Shown piece by piece: positions 5,540-11,581 of a stretch of DNA of 11,581 bases. Position 1 is the first letter of the stretch, and every line of letters starts with the position of its first letter. Origin of the DNA: Candidatus Uhrbacteria bacterium (lineage in GTDB: Bacteria > Patescibacteriota > Patescibacteriia > SG8-24). The translations under genes were made by a program, and so were the position numbers. Below the pieces are notes generated by a model, which did not search any database, had not been told where the DNA came from, and worked only from the letters and a program-made list of their open reading frames with translations. Location: positions 1 to 11,581 of the forward strand of contig JACQSM010000006.1 in NCBI GenBank assembly GCA_016205965.1, written 5' to 3'.

Positions 5540-7351
5540 ATGTCCGTCGGCACCGAAAAAATCCGCTGGGATTTGCGCGTCCTCTACGACGGTCTCGATG
5601 ATCCGCGGATCGAGGCCGACATCAAAGCGTACGAAATCGGCGCCAAGAAGTTCGCCGCCGACTATCGCGGCCGGCTGGCCGAAAAGCTGGGCGCGGCCAT
5701 CCGCGACTGTCAGGCACTGACCATGCTCGTCGAGAAGGTCGGCATCTATCTGTTCCTGCGCAGCAGCGTCGCCCAGACCGACGACGCCATCAAGGCAAAG
5801 ATTTTCGAATCGCAGAAACGTTTTAACGCCGCCTCGGGCGAGTATCTGACGTTTTTCGATATCGAACTGGTGGCCCTCTCCGACGCCGCCGTCGATGCGC
5901 AAGCGAAAACCGACCCGGACGTCGCTCATCACCTGCCGTGGATCCGCCACCTGCGCGTCTTCAAGCCGCACCTGCTCTCCGAACCGGTCGAATCGGCGCT
6001 GACCAAGCGGGCGTTTTTCGGCGCCTCATCTTGGGCCGAGTTCTTCGATGACCTCGAGACCGATCTGCGTTTCGATTTCGGCGGCGCCAAGAAGACGCTG
6101 ACCGAGATGCTCCATGTCGTCAGCGAAGACCAGGATCCCGAACGGCGGGCGGCCGCCATGAAGACGATCAATGACGTCTTCGGCCGGGGGTTCGCCAAGT
6201 ATTCGGCCCAGGCTCTGACCATGATCGTCGGTGAAAAAGAGGTCGAAGATCGCGAGCGCGGCTACTCGCATCCGATGTCGGCCCGCAACAAAGGGAATCG
6301 CATCCCGGACGGCGTCGTCGAGGCCTTGCATGAGGCTGTGACGAAAACCGCTGCGCCGCTGGCCCAGCGCTACTACCGTTTGAAAGCTTCGTTGCTCGGC
6401 TTGCCGCGCCTGGCCTGGAGCGACCGCAATGCCAAACTCCCTTGGAGCGACGTCTCGGTCACGCCGTATGACGAAGGTTTGAAGACCGTGCTCGCCGCCT
6501 ACGAAAGTTTCAGCCCGACCTTGGCCGGACTGGTCCGCAAAGTTTCCGACAGTCGTTGGATTGATGCCGCCGCCTCCGACGCCAAACAGAGCGGCGCCTA
6601 CAACTACTCGGCAGTGCTGCCCGGCCGCAAGCCGGCGACGTTCGTTTTCTTGAGTTATCTCGGTTCGCAGCGCGACATCATGACCCTGGCTCACGAGCTC
6701 GGCCATGCGGTGCACGGCTTGTTGGCCGGAGAAGCCCAGGGGCCGCTCATGTTCCACGCACCCATGGCCTATGCAGAAACCGCTTCGGTCTTCGGCGAAA
6801 TGACGACCTTCAATTTTTTGAAATCGCGGCTTGCCGACGACCCCAAAGCCCGGCTCGCGCTCGCCGCCGGCAAGATCGACGACATGCTGAACAGCGTCGT
6901 GCGTCAGATCGGATTCTCGAACTTCGAGCGCCGGGTCCATGGCGCCCGAAAGCGTCTGGCCGTCGAAGACCTGAACAGTATCTGGTTGGAGACAGCTCGC
7001 GAGTTGTATGGCGCCGACGGCGACGTTTTCAGTTATGAGAATACCGACCGCCTCTGGTGCTACGTCTCGCATTTCCACCGGCCGTTCTACGTCTACGCCT
7101 ACGCTTTCGGCGAATTGCTGACCCAGAGTTTGTATGGCCGCCGCGTCGGGTACGGCGACAAATTCGAACCCCTCTATCTCGACATGCTCCGCTCCGGCAG
7201 CAGCCGCGACGTCGTCGAACTGCTCAAGCCTTTCGGTCTCGATCCGGCCGACCCCAAGGTCTGGTCCGAAGCCGTGACCTCGAGCCTCGGCGCCCTGGTC
7301 GACGAAGCCGAGCGCGACGCTCGGACGCTCGGCATTATCTCCAGGAAATAA
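5540..7351 (+). CDS. M3-family oligoendopeptidase (PepF-like zinc metallopeptidase)
   Basis: A 603-residue cytoplasmic peptidase (no signal peptide), the usual length for oligoendopeptidase F (about 600). The zinc site is HELGH at 385-389 (H385, E386, H389) and the third ligand is E413 in AYAETASVFGE, 24 residues later, as in M3 peptidases. The N-terminal ~200 residues are the helical lid domain that limits access to short peptides, and the C-terminal HFHRPFYVYAYAFGELL stretch is characteristic of the family. It degrades oligopeptides, probably recycling amino acids. An in-frame stop 13 bases upstream (TGA 5525) leaves ATG 5540 as the first start; no Shine-Dalgarno lies at normal distance (GGAGGG is ~25 bases away). 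It is divergent from pyrB and converges on the LemA-like operon, whose terminator overlaps its stop region. Confidence 0.93.
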   Translation: MSVGTEKIRWDLRVLYDGLDDPRIEADIKAYEIGAKKFAADYRGRLAEKLGAAIRDCQALTMLVEKVGIYLFLRSSVAQTDDAIKAKIFESQKRFNAASGEYLTFFDIELVALSDAAVDAQAKTDPDVAHHLPWIRHLRVFKPHLLSEPVESALTKRAFFGASSWAEFFDDLETDLRFDFGGAKKTLTEMLHVVSEDQDPERRAAAMKTINDVFGRGFAKYSAQALTMIVGEKEVEDRERGYSHPMSARNKGNRIPDGVVEALHEAVTKTAAPLAQRYYRLKASLLGLPRLAWSDRNAKLPWSDVSVTPYDEGLKTVLAAYESFSPTLAGLVRKVSDSRWIDAAASDAKQSGAYNYSAVLPGRKPATFVFLSYLGSQRDIMTLAHELGHAVHGLLAGEAQGPLMFHAPMAYAETASVFGEMTTFNFLKSRLADDPKARLALAAGKIDDMLNSVVRQIGFSNFERRVHGARKRLAVEDLNSIWLETARELYGADGDVFSYENTDRLWCYVSHFHRPFYVYAYAFGELLTQSLYGRRVGYGDKFEPLYLDMLRSGSSRDVVELLKPFGLDPADPKVWSEAVTSSLGALVDEAERDARTLGIISRK

Positions 7352-7375
7352 AAAAAGCTCCCGGTCGGGGGAGCT
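7351..7375 (-). terminator. terminator of the LemA-like operon
   Basis: A perfect 7-bp stem (7375-7369 with 7362-7356, loop of 6) on the minus strand followed by a T-run that continues into the antisense of the peptidase stop. The stem begins within the last codon of the LemA-like gene. On the + strand there is no T-run after the hairpin, so it should stop only minus-strand transcription; no separate terminator for the peptidase gene was seen. Confidence 0.75.
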
Positions 7376-7961
7376 ACTTGCGGAGCTGGAGCTCGTCGGT
7401 CTTCTTCTCCTCGAAGGCCTTCTGGGTCGCATCCGATGTGACGATGTCGAACTTGGCCAGGTCGATGTGCGGGAAGTTCCAGAGCCAATTGACGAACATC
7501 CCCGTGTTGCCCTTGAGGACGATGTCATAGGCCTGCTTCTTGGCCAGCAGCTGCTGCTGGTCGGCGGCGAAGCCGTTGCGTCCGGCCTCGATGGCCGATT
7601 GCAGCTTGGTGTACAGCGACGGATCCAGGTTGGGGTTCTGTTCCTGGACCGCCAGGATCAGCTGCTTGGCCCCGTCGGCCCCGTAGCGGCCCTGGATGGC
7701 GCCGTCATAGACCTTCTTGACGTCGGCCACGTACATGTCCGGCACCTGGGCCATCTCCCTGAACTTCTTCCACATGTTGTCGTAGTTGTTCTGGTTCTGC
7801 TTGTACTGGGCCTCGATGCCGGCTTCGGCTCGGACGCAGTCGCCCCGGTAACTGAAGGCCGTGCCCATGAACATGAGTGCGAACAGCGCGCCCACGCCCA
7901 GGACTCCCAGCACGCCGATCACCAGACCGCCGATACCGCTCTTCTTGGACGTCTCTTCCAT
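7374..7961 (-). CDS. LemA-like membrane-anchored helical protein
   Basis: A 195-residue protein with a short basic N-terminus, one transmembrane helix (about 11-35) and then a long helical region. LemA-like traits are EAQYKQNQNNYDNMWKKF (50-67), where LemA proteins have a similar Gln/Asn-rich helix, and QQLLAKKQAYDIVLK...MFVNWLWNFP, which resembles the LemA YNxxIxxFPxxxxAGxxGFxP segment. The C-terminus (DIVTSDATQKAF...) extends beyond classic LemA. LemA proteins are surface or membrane helical bundles of unsettled function. It is the second gene of a two-gene operon, 27 bases after the Cys-rich membrane protein, with its own AAGGAG Shine-Dalgarno 7 bases before the ATG. The LemA assignment is by pattern, without alignment. 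Confidence 0.65.
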   Translation of the reverse strand: MEETSKKSGIGGLVIGVLGVLGVGALFALMFMGTAFSYRGDCVRAEAGIEAQYKQNQNNYDNMWKKFREMAQVPDMYVADVKKVYDGAIQGRYGADGAKQLILAVQEQNPNLDPSLYTKLQSAIEAGRNGFAADQQQLLAKKQAYDIVLKGNTGMFVNWLWNFPHIDLAKFDIVTSDATQKAFEEKKTDELQLRK

Positions 7962-7968
7962 GGTTCTT

Positions 7969-7974
7969 CTCCTT
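7969..7974 (-). promoter_or_regulatory. Shine-Dalgarno of the LemA-like gene
   Basis: AAGGAG on the minus strand, 7 bases before the ATG at 7961. Confidence 0.75.
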
Positions 7975-7988
7975 GTTGTGCCGGCGCT

Positions 7989-9092
7989 TCAGAAGCGGCG
8001 GCTGTAGCGGAAGCGATTCAATTCGCTCCCAAAGGGGTCTTGCATCCAGAAATACGCCGTCAGCCCGATCGACAGTACCAGGCCGAGGAAAAACAGGAAC
8101 CAGCTCACGCCCGATGATGGCTCGACCGTGGCCTTGAGATAGGCGAAGTCTTCCATCGGCCGGCGCACGAACTTGGACTTGGTCTCCTGCTCGACGATGC
8201 CGAGCACCTTGTCGCCGTCGAAGGTCTTGAGGTCCATGATCTGATCGCGGATCGAGATCTTGAGGTCCTCGCGGACGGTCCAGGAGATGACTCCGGCCCA
8301 GGCGATCGCCGGATACTCCGGCATGCCCACGGCCACGATCAGGTCGTTCTTCTTGCCGCCCACCCAGGCCTCGCGGAGTCCTTCCAGATAGGCCTGGTCG
8401 CCGTTGCGGACCGCCACCAGAGTGATGTTGACCTGTTTGGCGGTGCCGAGACGCATGTTGATGGCGTCGAGGGCGTTGTCGTAGCGGTCGGCTTCGGGCA
8501 TGTTCAGCCCGACGGTCAGGAATCGCTTGGCCCGGTACAGGTCGTAAACTTGGGGATAGGCGGGGATCTGGCCGCCGAACTTTTCCATGGCGCCTTGACG
8601 CCGCAGGATCGAGTCCGGGTTGCCCTTGAGGTAGTTGGTGTAGGAATGCTCGACCGACGTCGGTTCGCCGATGATGATTTGCTGCCAGCGCTGCGGGCCG
8701 CTCTCGCCGGGGCGGCCGCACCCTTGGTTGAAGACGGTCTCGCCGTTGGTGGTCGCGGCCGACCAATGCTGGTCGCGGGAGTGTTCGTAGCAAGTGCTGC
8801 AGACTTCGTGGCACGAGCGATTCGAGCCCGTGCCGGTGCAGGACTCATGGCAATTGCACTTGTAGGAGTGACAGCAGCCCGAGGTATCGTGCACCTTGTC
8901 TTGAATGGCGCCGTTCCAGATTTCGACGTCGCCGGTGCGCGCGTTGAGAGCAATGGCATAGCCGGCGCCGATCATGATCAGCATGACCGCCTCCTGGATG
9001 ACGAATTCCAGTGGAGTCACCTTGCCTTTGCTGGTGATCAGGCCGATCAGTCCGGTGATGATGGGGATGAACAGCAGTCCGAGAAGCAGCAT
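7989..9092 (-). CDS. Cys-rich three-helix membrane protein of unknown function
   Basis: A 367-residue protein. Hydrophobic helices lie at about 1-20, 29-50 and 329-350. Between helices 2 and 3 is a large soluble domain whose start is Cys/His-rich: C73, C74, C79, C81, C85, C94, C98, C101 with H75, H82, H95 and H104 (CCHSYKCNCHESC, then CHEVCSTCYEH), which suggests one or two structural zinc sites or disulfides. It follows the motif ARTGDVEIWNG. I recall similar TGDxExWNG...CxHSY...CxTCYEH proteins as uncharacterised proteins of large phages, often beside LemA-like genes; this is from memory. The rest (140-320) is mixed alpha/beta with no motif I can name. The ATG at 9092 has GGAGG 5 bases upstream. 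It is first in an operon with the LemA-like gene, and the two probably act together at the membrane. Confidence 0.75.
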   Translation of the reverse strand: MLLLGLLFIPIITGLIGLITSKGKVTPLEFVIQEAVMLIMIGAGYAIALNARTGDVEIWNGAIQDKVHDTSGCCHSYKCNCHESCTGTGSNRSCHEVCSTCYEHSRDQHWSAATTNGETVFNQGCGRPGESGPQRWQQIIIGEPTSVEHSYTNYLKGNPDSILRRQGAMEKFGGQIPAYPQVYDLYRAKRFLTVGLNMPEADRYDNALDAINMRLGTAKQVNITLVAVRNGDQAYLEGLREAWVGGKKNDLIVAVGMPEYPAIAWAGVISWTVREDLKISIRDQIMDLKTFDGDKVLGIVEQETKSKFVRRPMEDFAYLKATVEPSSGVSWFLFFLGLVLSIGLTAYFWMQDPFGSELNRFRYSRRF

Positions 9093-9097
9093 CTTAG

Positions 9098-9102
9098 CCT
9101 CC
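9098..9102 (-). promoter_or_regulatory. Shine-Dalgarno of the Cys-rich membrane protein gene
   Basis: GGAGG on the minus strand, 5 bases before the ATG at 9092. Confidence 0.7.
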
Positions 9103-9215
9103 GTGGCCCGTAGGGACGAGTTCGAGGATTGTCAAAGGCCTTGTCGGCAACCGTAATTACGCATAAAACCGACGCTCGAACTTAGCATAAATCGGTCCGG
9201 GCGTCAATATCATTG

Positions 9216-9243
9216 TTGACAGTGTGTTTTGATCGTCTACAAT
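9216..9243 (+). promoter_or_regulatory. strong sigma70-type promoter of tRNA-Gly
   Basis: A perfect -35 TTGACA (9216-9221), a 16-base spacer and TACAAT (9238-9243). The predicted start is about 9250, 16 bases before the mature tRNA 5' end. Confidence 0.8.
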
Positions 9244-9265
9244 AGAGCCCATCGACCGAAAACCC

Positions 9266-9340
9266 GCGGGTATCGTATAGCGGCTATTATGTCACCTTGC
9301 CAAGGTGAAGATACGGGTTCGACTCCCGTTACCCGCTCCA
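9266..9340 (+). tRNA. tRNA-Gly (anticodon GCC), CCA encoded
   Basis: A class I cloverleaf: acceptor GCGGGTA (9266-9272) with TACCCGC (9330-9336), anticodon stem-loop TCACC-TTGCCAA-GGTGA (anticodon GCC), T arm ACGGG-TTCGACT-CCCGT, discriminator T at 9337, then encoded CCA (9338-9340). It has its own promoter upstream and a strong terminator directly downstream, so it is a single-gene unit. Confidence 0.96.
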
Positions 9341-9373
9341 CGTAAAAACGCCAGTCATCCTGGCGTTTTTACG
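9341..9373. terminator. bidirectional terminator between tRNA-Gly and the lamin-tail gene
   Basis: A perfect 14-bp inverted repeat (9341-9354 with 9360-9373, loop TCATC). Each arm holds five A or T, so a GC-rich stem core and T-run are presented on both strands. It starts one base after the tRNA-Gly CCA and contains the stop codon (9371-9369) of the converging lamin-tail gene, so it serves both transcripts. Confidence 0.88.
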
Positions 9374-11288
9374 TTGTTTCGGCGCTTATTTCCGGGTTTT
9401 TCTTGCGACGCTGTACGTAGGCGGCGATGCAGGCGCTGCTGGCCGCGCCGACGATGGCGGCGGCGCCGAGCGCGTTCGTCGAGCGCTGTTCGTTGCTGCT
9501 CAAGACCAGGGTTTGAGGTTCGGCCGTGGGCGATTCATGTTTGGTCATGGCCGGCGGTGCGGTCAGAGCTATGCCGGCCCGATCGAAGACGATGATCTCG
9601 GGTGTATCTTTGGTGAAACGAACCAAACCGGTGACGCGGGCGCCGGAACCGGGCTCGGTCTGCGGAACGCCCTGGGCCGGCAGTGCGACCCGCAACTCCG
9701 TGCGCCCGCCATCGTCGGCCAGGAACAGCGTCCGCTTGGTGCGATGGCTGATCTTGCCCTCGAGCGCGATGATGCGTCCGGCATCGGCCGGTTCGATGGC
9801 GCCGATGTCGCGTTCGACCGCCGCGATTTTTTTTCGGCCGATTTTTTTGATGCCGTCGGCGACCGTCGAGACGTTTTCTTCGTGGCCGCGGCGGCTCGAT
9901 TTTCCGCGAACGCTGACGACGTCGCCGACGGCCACGGAAAATGTTTTCGCGCCGCGAACGCGGATGAAGGCGCCGGCATCATCGTCCTGGATCGCGAAGA
10001 TGCGCTTGCCGATGCCGCCGGGCGCGACCGACACCGTGCCTGTGATTTCGACCGGTGTTCCTTCTTCGATTTCGGGAAGTTCGTCGAGATCGGCCGGCGT
10101 CGGCGGGGTTTCTCCCGAGGTTGTCGCGGCCGCGCTCACGGTCGTTTCAGGGTCGGCGGCGTCGACATTATTTTGTTCATTTACAGCCATAATTTCGAGA
10201 TTCTGACGTTGGCCAGGCGTCGGCGGATCGGTCCATTTCCAGGTATCACCGACGCGCGCCCACGACTTCCCTTCGCTCGCCATCGCGAACATCGTCGTGT
10301 CGATGATGGTGCCGTCCGGTGCCAGCAGCGACACCGTATCGCCGTCGTTATTCAGCGAGAGTTTGTCGACCGATTTCATTATCGTTATCGCGCCGCCGCC
10401 GGGAATTTTTTCATTCGTGAAAATAAAACGGTCGCCCGACCTGTCGGCGAGCGACCATCCGGCGAGCGCGATCTCGGCCGTTTCGTCGTTGATGATTTCG
10501 ATCCACTCGGCGGCGTCATCGCCGATGGGATTCGGCAACAGTTCGGACAGTCGCAGTTTCGGCGGCGGAGCGGCTGGTACCGGCGTTGCGGCTGGCGTAC
10601 CAGATGCGCTTGCCGTCGTCGATACGACTGGCGGTGGAGCCGCAGAGACGGCCGAGCCGGACGACGCAGGAGGCGGCGGAGCAGCGACGGGAAAGGTATT
10701 GGCCGTGGCTGGCGTCGGCGTCGTCGTCCAAGACCAGCCGCCCTCGGCGGTCCTGGCATAAGCCGATCCCTCTTTGACGGGCGATGCATAGTCGAGCCGG
10801 TCTCTCACCGTACCGTCCGGTCCTTTGAGAAAAAGCGATCCTCCATCGTTAGGCAGAGGTATTTTTGTCGCAGAATAAGCGAAAATGATGAATCCGTCGG
10901 TTGTCGGCGCCGCGGGCAGATGAAAGGTCCTTTCGTGGGCGTCGATGATGCTCCAGCCCTCGGTCGTACCGCCGCCAGTGACGGCTATTTCGATGAATTC
11001 GCCATCAATGTCCTTGCCGGCCGGATCGGGGAGTATCTCGCTGAACATCAGCTGTATATTCTGGGCGGCGACTTCGGCTGCGGGCGGCGCTTCGGTTACT
11101 GGAATGACGGCTGGTGCGGCCGTTACTTCCGTGGCTGGAGCCGCGTCGGCCGGCGCCGCTGTGGAAACGGTCGGCGCGACGCATGGCGGCGCCGTCTCCG
11201 CATGCAGAGCTATCGGCGCTTGTAGTGTTAACGACACGGCGACGACGGACGTGACGAAAAGAACTCTTCGCCGAAATGGTTGGGACAT
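9369..11288 (-). CDS. secreted, membrane-anchored lamin-tail and OB-fold protein
   Basis: A 639-residue protein. Residues 1-30 are a signal peptide (RRR, hydrophobic core, ALHA before the likely cut). A Pro/Ala/Thr-rich linker precedes lamin-tail domain 1 (about 78-190: FSEILPDPAGKDIDGEFIEI, GWSI, DGGSLFLKGPDGTVRD). A second low-complexity Pro/Ala linker (200-243) leads to lamin-tail domain 2 (245-360: LSELLPNPIGDDAAEWIEI, AGWSL, NNDGDTVSLLAPDGT). Next come two probable OB-fold modules (about 410-485 and 495-575; GTPVEITGTVS, RIFAIQDDDAGAFIRVRG). It ends with a C-terminal helix (605-625) and a basic RRKK tail, which fits anchoring in the membrane with most of the protein outside. Lamin-tail domains are frequent in CPR surface proteins; OB folds of this kind often bind nucleic acid, so a role in surface DNA binding or uptake is possible but inferred. 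The ATG at 11288 has no clear Shine-Dalgarno. Confidence 0.85.
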   Translation of the reverse strand: MSQPFRRRVLFVTSVVAVSLTLQAPIALHAETAPPCVAPTVSTAAPADAAPATEVTAAPAVIPVTEAPPAAEVAAQNIQLMFSEILPDPAGKDIDGEFIEIAVTGGGTTEGWSIIDAHERTFHLPAAPTTDGFIIFAYSATKIPLPNDGGSLFLKGPDGTVRDRLDYASPVKEGSAYARTAEGGWSWTTTPTPATANTFPVAAPPPPASSGSAVSAAPPPVVSTTASASGTPAATPVPAAPPPKLRLSELLPNPIGDDAAEWIEIINDETAEIALAGWSLADRSGDRFIFTNEKIPGGGAITIMKSVDKLSLNNDGDTVSLLAPDGTIIDTTMFAMASEGKSWARVGDTWKWTDPPTPGQRQNLEIMAVNEQNNVDAADPETTVSAAATTSGETPPTPADLDELPEIEEGTPVEITGTVSVAPGGIGKRIFAIQDDDAGAFIRVRGAKTFSVAVGDVVSVRGKSSRRGHEENVSTVADGIKKIGRKKIAAVERDIGAIEPADAGRIIALEGKISHRTKRTLFLADDGGRTELRVALPAQGVPQTEPGSGARVTGLVRFTKDTPEIIVFDRAGIALTAPPAMTKHESPTAEPQTLVLSSNEQRSTNALGAAAIVGAASSACIAAYVQRRKKNPEISAETT

Positions 11289-11581
11289 AGTAATTTGGTT
11301 AGCCCCAGCGTCTTACGGCCTGTCAAAAAAAGTGTCAAATCGATGACAGTTTTCTTCCATTTCTCGCCATTTTAATCCCCAACAATCCTCTTGACGGCCA
11401 AAAAATTATCCACAGCCTCAAGCATTTATTCGTCATTTCGCTTTATTATCGCCACTCTTTGAAGGACAAAATTTAATTTGAGCCTGATTGTTCGTCGTTG
11501 TTGGTCAATTTTAAGCTTGATTAAGGCGGGAAAAAATGGTAGAATATATATAAGTAAAGGGAGTCAAACAAAAACAAAAAA
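11289..11581. other. AT-rich gene-free region with a DnaA-box sequence
   Basis: No convincing coding frame on either strand. Composition shifts from GC-rich to AT-rich from about 11330 onward. One perfect TTATCCACA (11406-11414) matches the DnaA-box consensus; no second perfect copy was seen. Two TTGACA sequences on the minus strand (in 11320-11340) lie at promoter-like distance from the lamin-tail gene but lack good -10 partners. The region ends with a plus-strand promoter and an A-rich leader, so it is the 5' region of a gene outside the window. Confidence 0.6.
11517..11545 (+). promoter_or_regulatory. strong promoter reading out of the window
   Basis: TTGATT (11517-11522), a 17-base spacer and TAGAAT (11540-11545), with TGG directly upstream giving an extended -10. 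A purine-rich GGGAG follows at 11559-11563, then A-rich leader to the window edge. The gene it drives is not in the window. Confidence 0.7.

Noticed and set aside
6026..7528. A 500-codon minus-strand open frame opposite the oligoendopeptidase
   Set aside because: Antisense shadow; the plus strand carries the HExxH zinc site and family-wide pattern.
9107..9135. TTGACA with a 17-base spacer to TACGGG as promoter of the Cys-rich protein operon (minus)
   Set aside because: The -10 is poor and the predicted start would fall within the Shine-Dalgarno at 9098-9102, removing it from the mRNA.
9513..11225. A 570-codon plus-strand open frame opposite the lamin-tail gene
   Set aside because: Arg/Gly-rich antisense shadow of a GC-rich gene; the opposite strand has a signal peptide and clear domains.
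1..11581. CRISPR array, insertion-sequence ends or long tandem repeats
   Set aside because: No regularly spaced direct repeats, no transposase gene and no long terminal inverted repeats were seen on reading through the window.

Overview
The window is a compact stretch of GC-rich bacterial chromosome, with the first ~1 kb and last ~0.3 kb clearly more AT-rich. It reads with the standard bacterial code; TGA is a real stop at several gene ends. The best guess is a Patescibacteria/CPR genome. The reasons are a CPR-style serine recombinase remnant next to a tRNA, very tight gene packing with ATGA overlaps, a lamin-tail surface protein, and a near-leaderless mRNA. This is inference from gene content; no marker gene for taxonomy is present.

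Left end (1-1045): a decayed serine recombinase on the + strand runs into the antisense of a tRNA-Leu(UAA) gene. On the other side an AT-rich HNH endonuclease gene ends inside the same tRNA. Together this looks like the scar and cargo of an element that used tRNA-Leu as its target.

Middle, minus strand (1077-5394), read right to left. pyrB (aspartate carbamoyltransferase) is translationally coupled to a 34-codon stub that resembles the start of dihydroorotase, then a terminator. A promoter directly behind that terminator drives a dual-specificity phosphatase coupled by ATGA overlap to polX (PolX/PHP DNA polymerase-exonuclease). After polX comes a separately promoted beta-carbonic-anhydrase-like protein and its terminator. 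The PolX PHP domain has Gln in both positions of the usual His-x-His metal motif.

Plus strand (5540-7351): an M3-family oligoendopeptidase, divergent from pyrB. It converges on a two-gene minus-strand operon (7374-9092) encoding a Cys-rich three-helix membrane protein and a LemA-like membrane-anchored helical protein, a pair of a kind I associate with phage and accessory regions. Next is a tRNA-Gly(GCC) with a near-consensus promoter. It shares a perfect bidirectional terminator with the last large gene, a secreted and membrane-anchored protein with two lamin-tail domains and probable OB folds (9369-11288, minus).

The right end (11289-11581) is AT-rich and has no gene. It holds one perfect DnaA-box sequence and a strong plus-strand promoter pointing out of the window.
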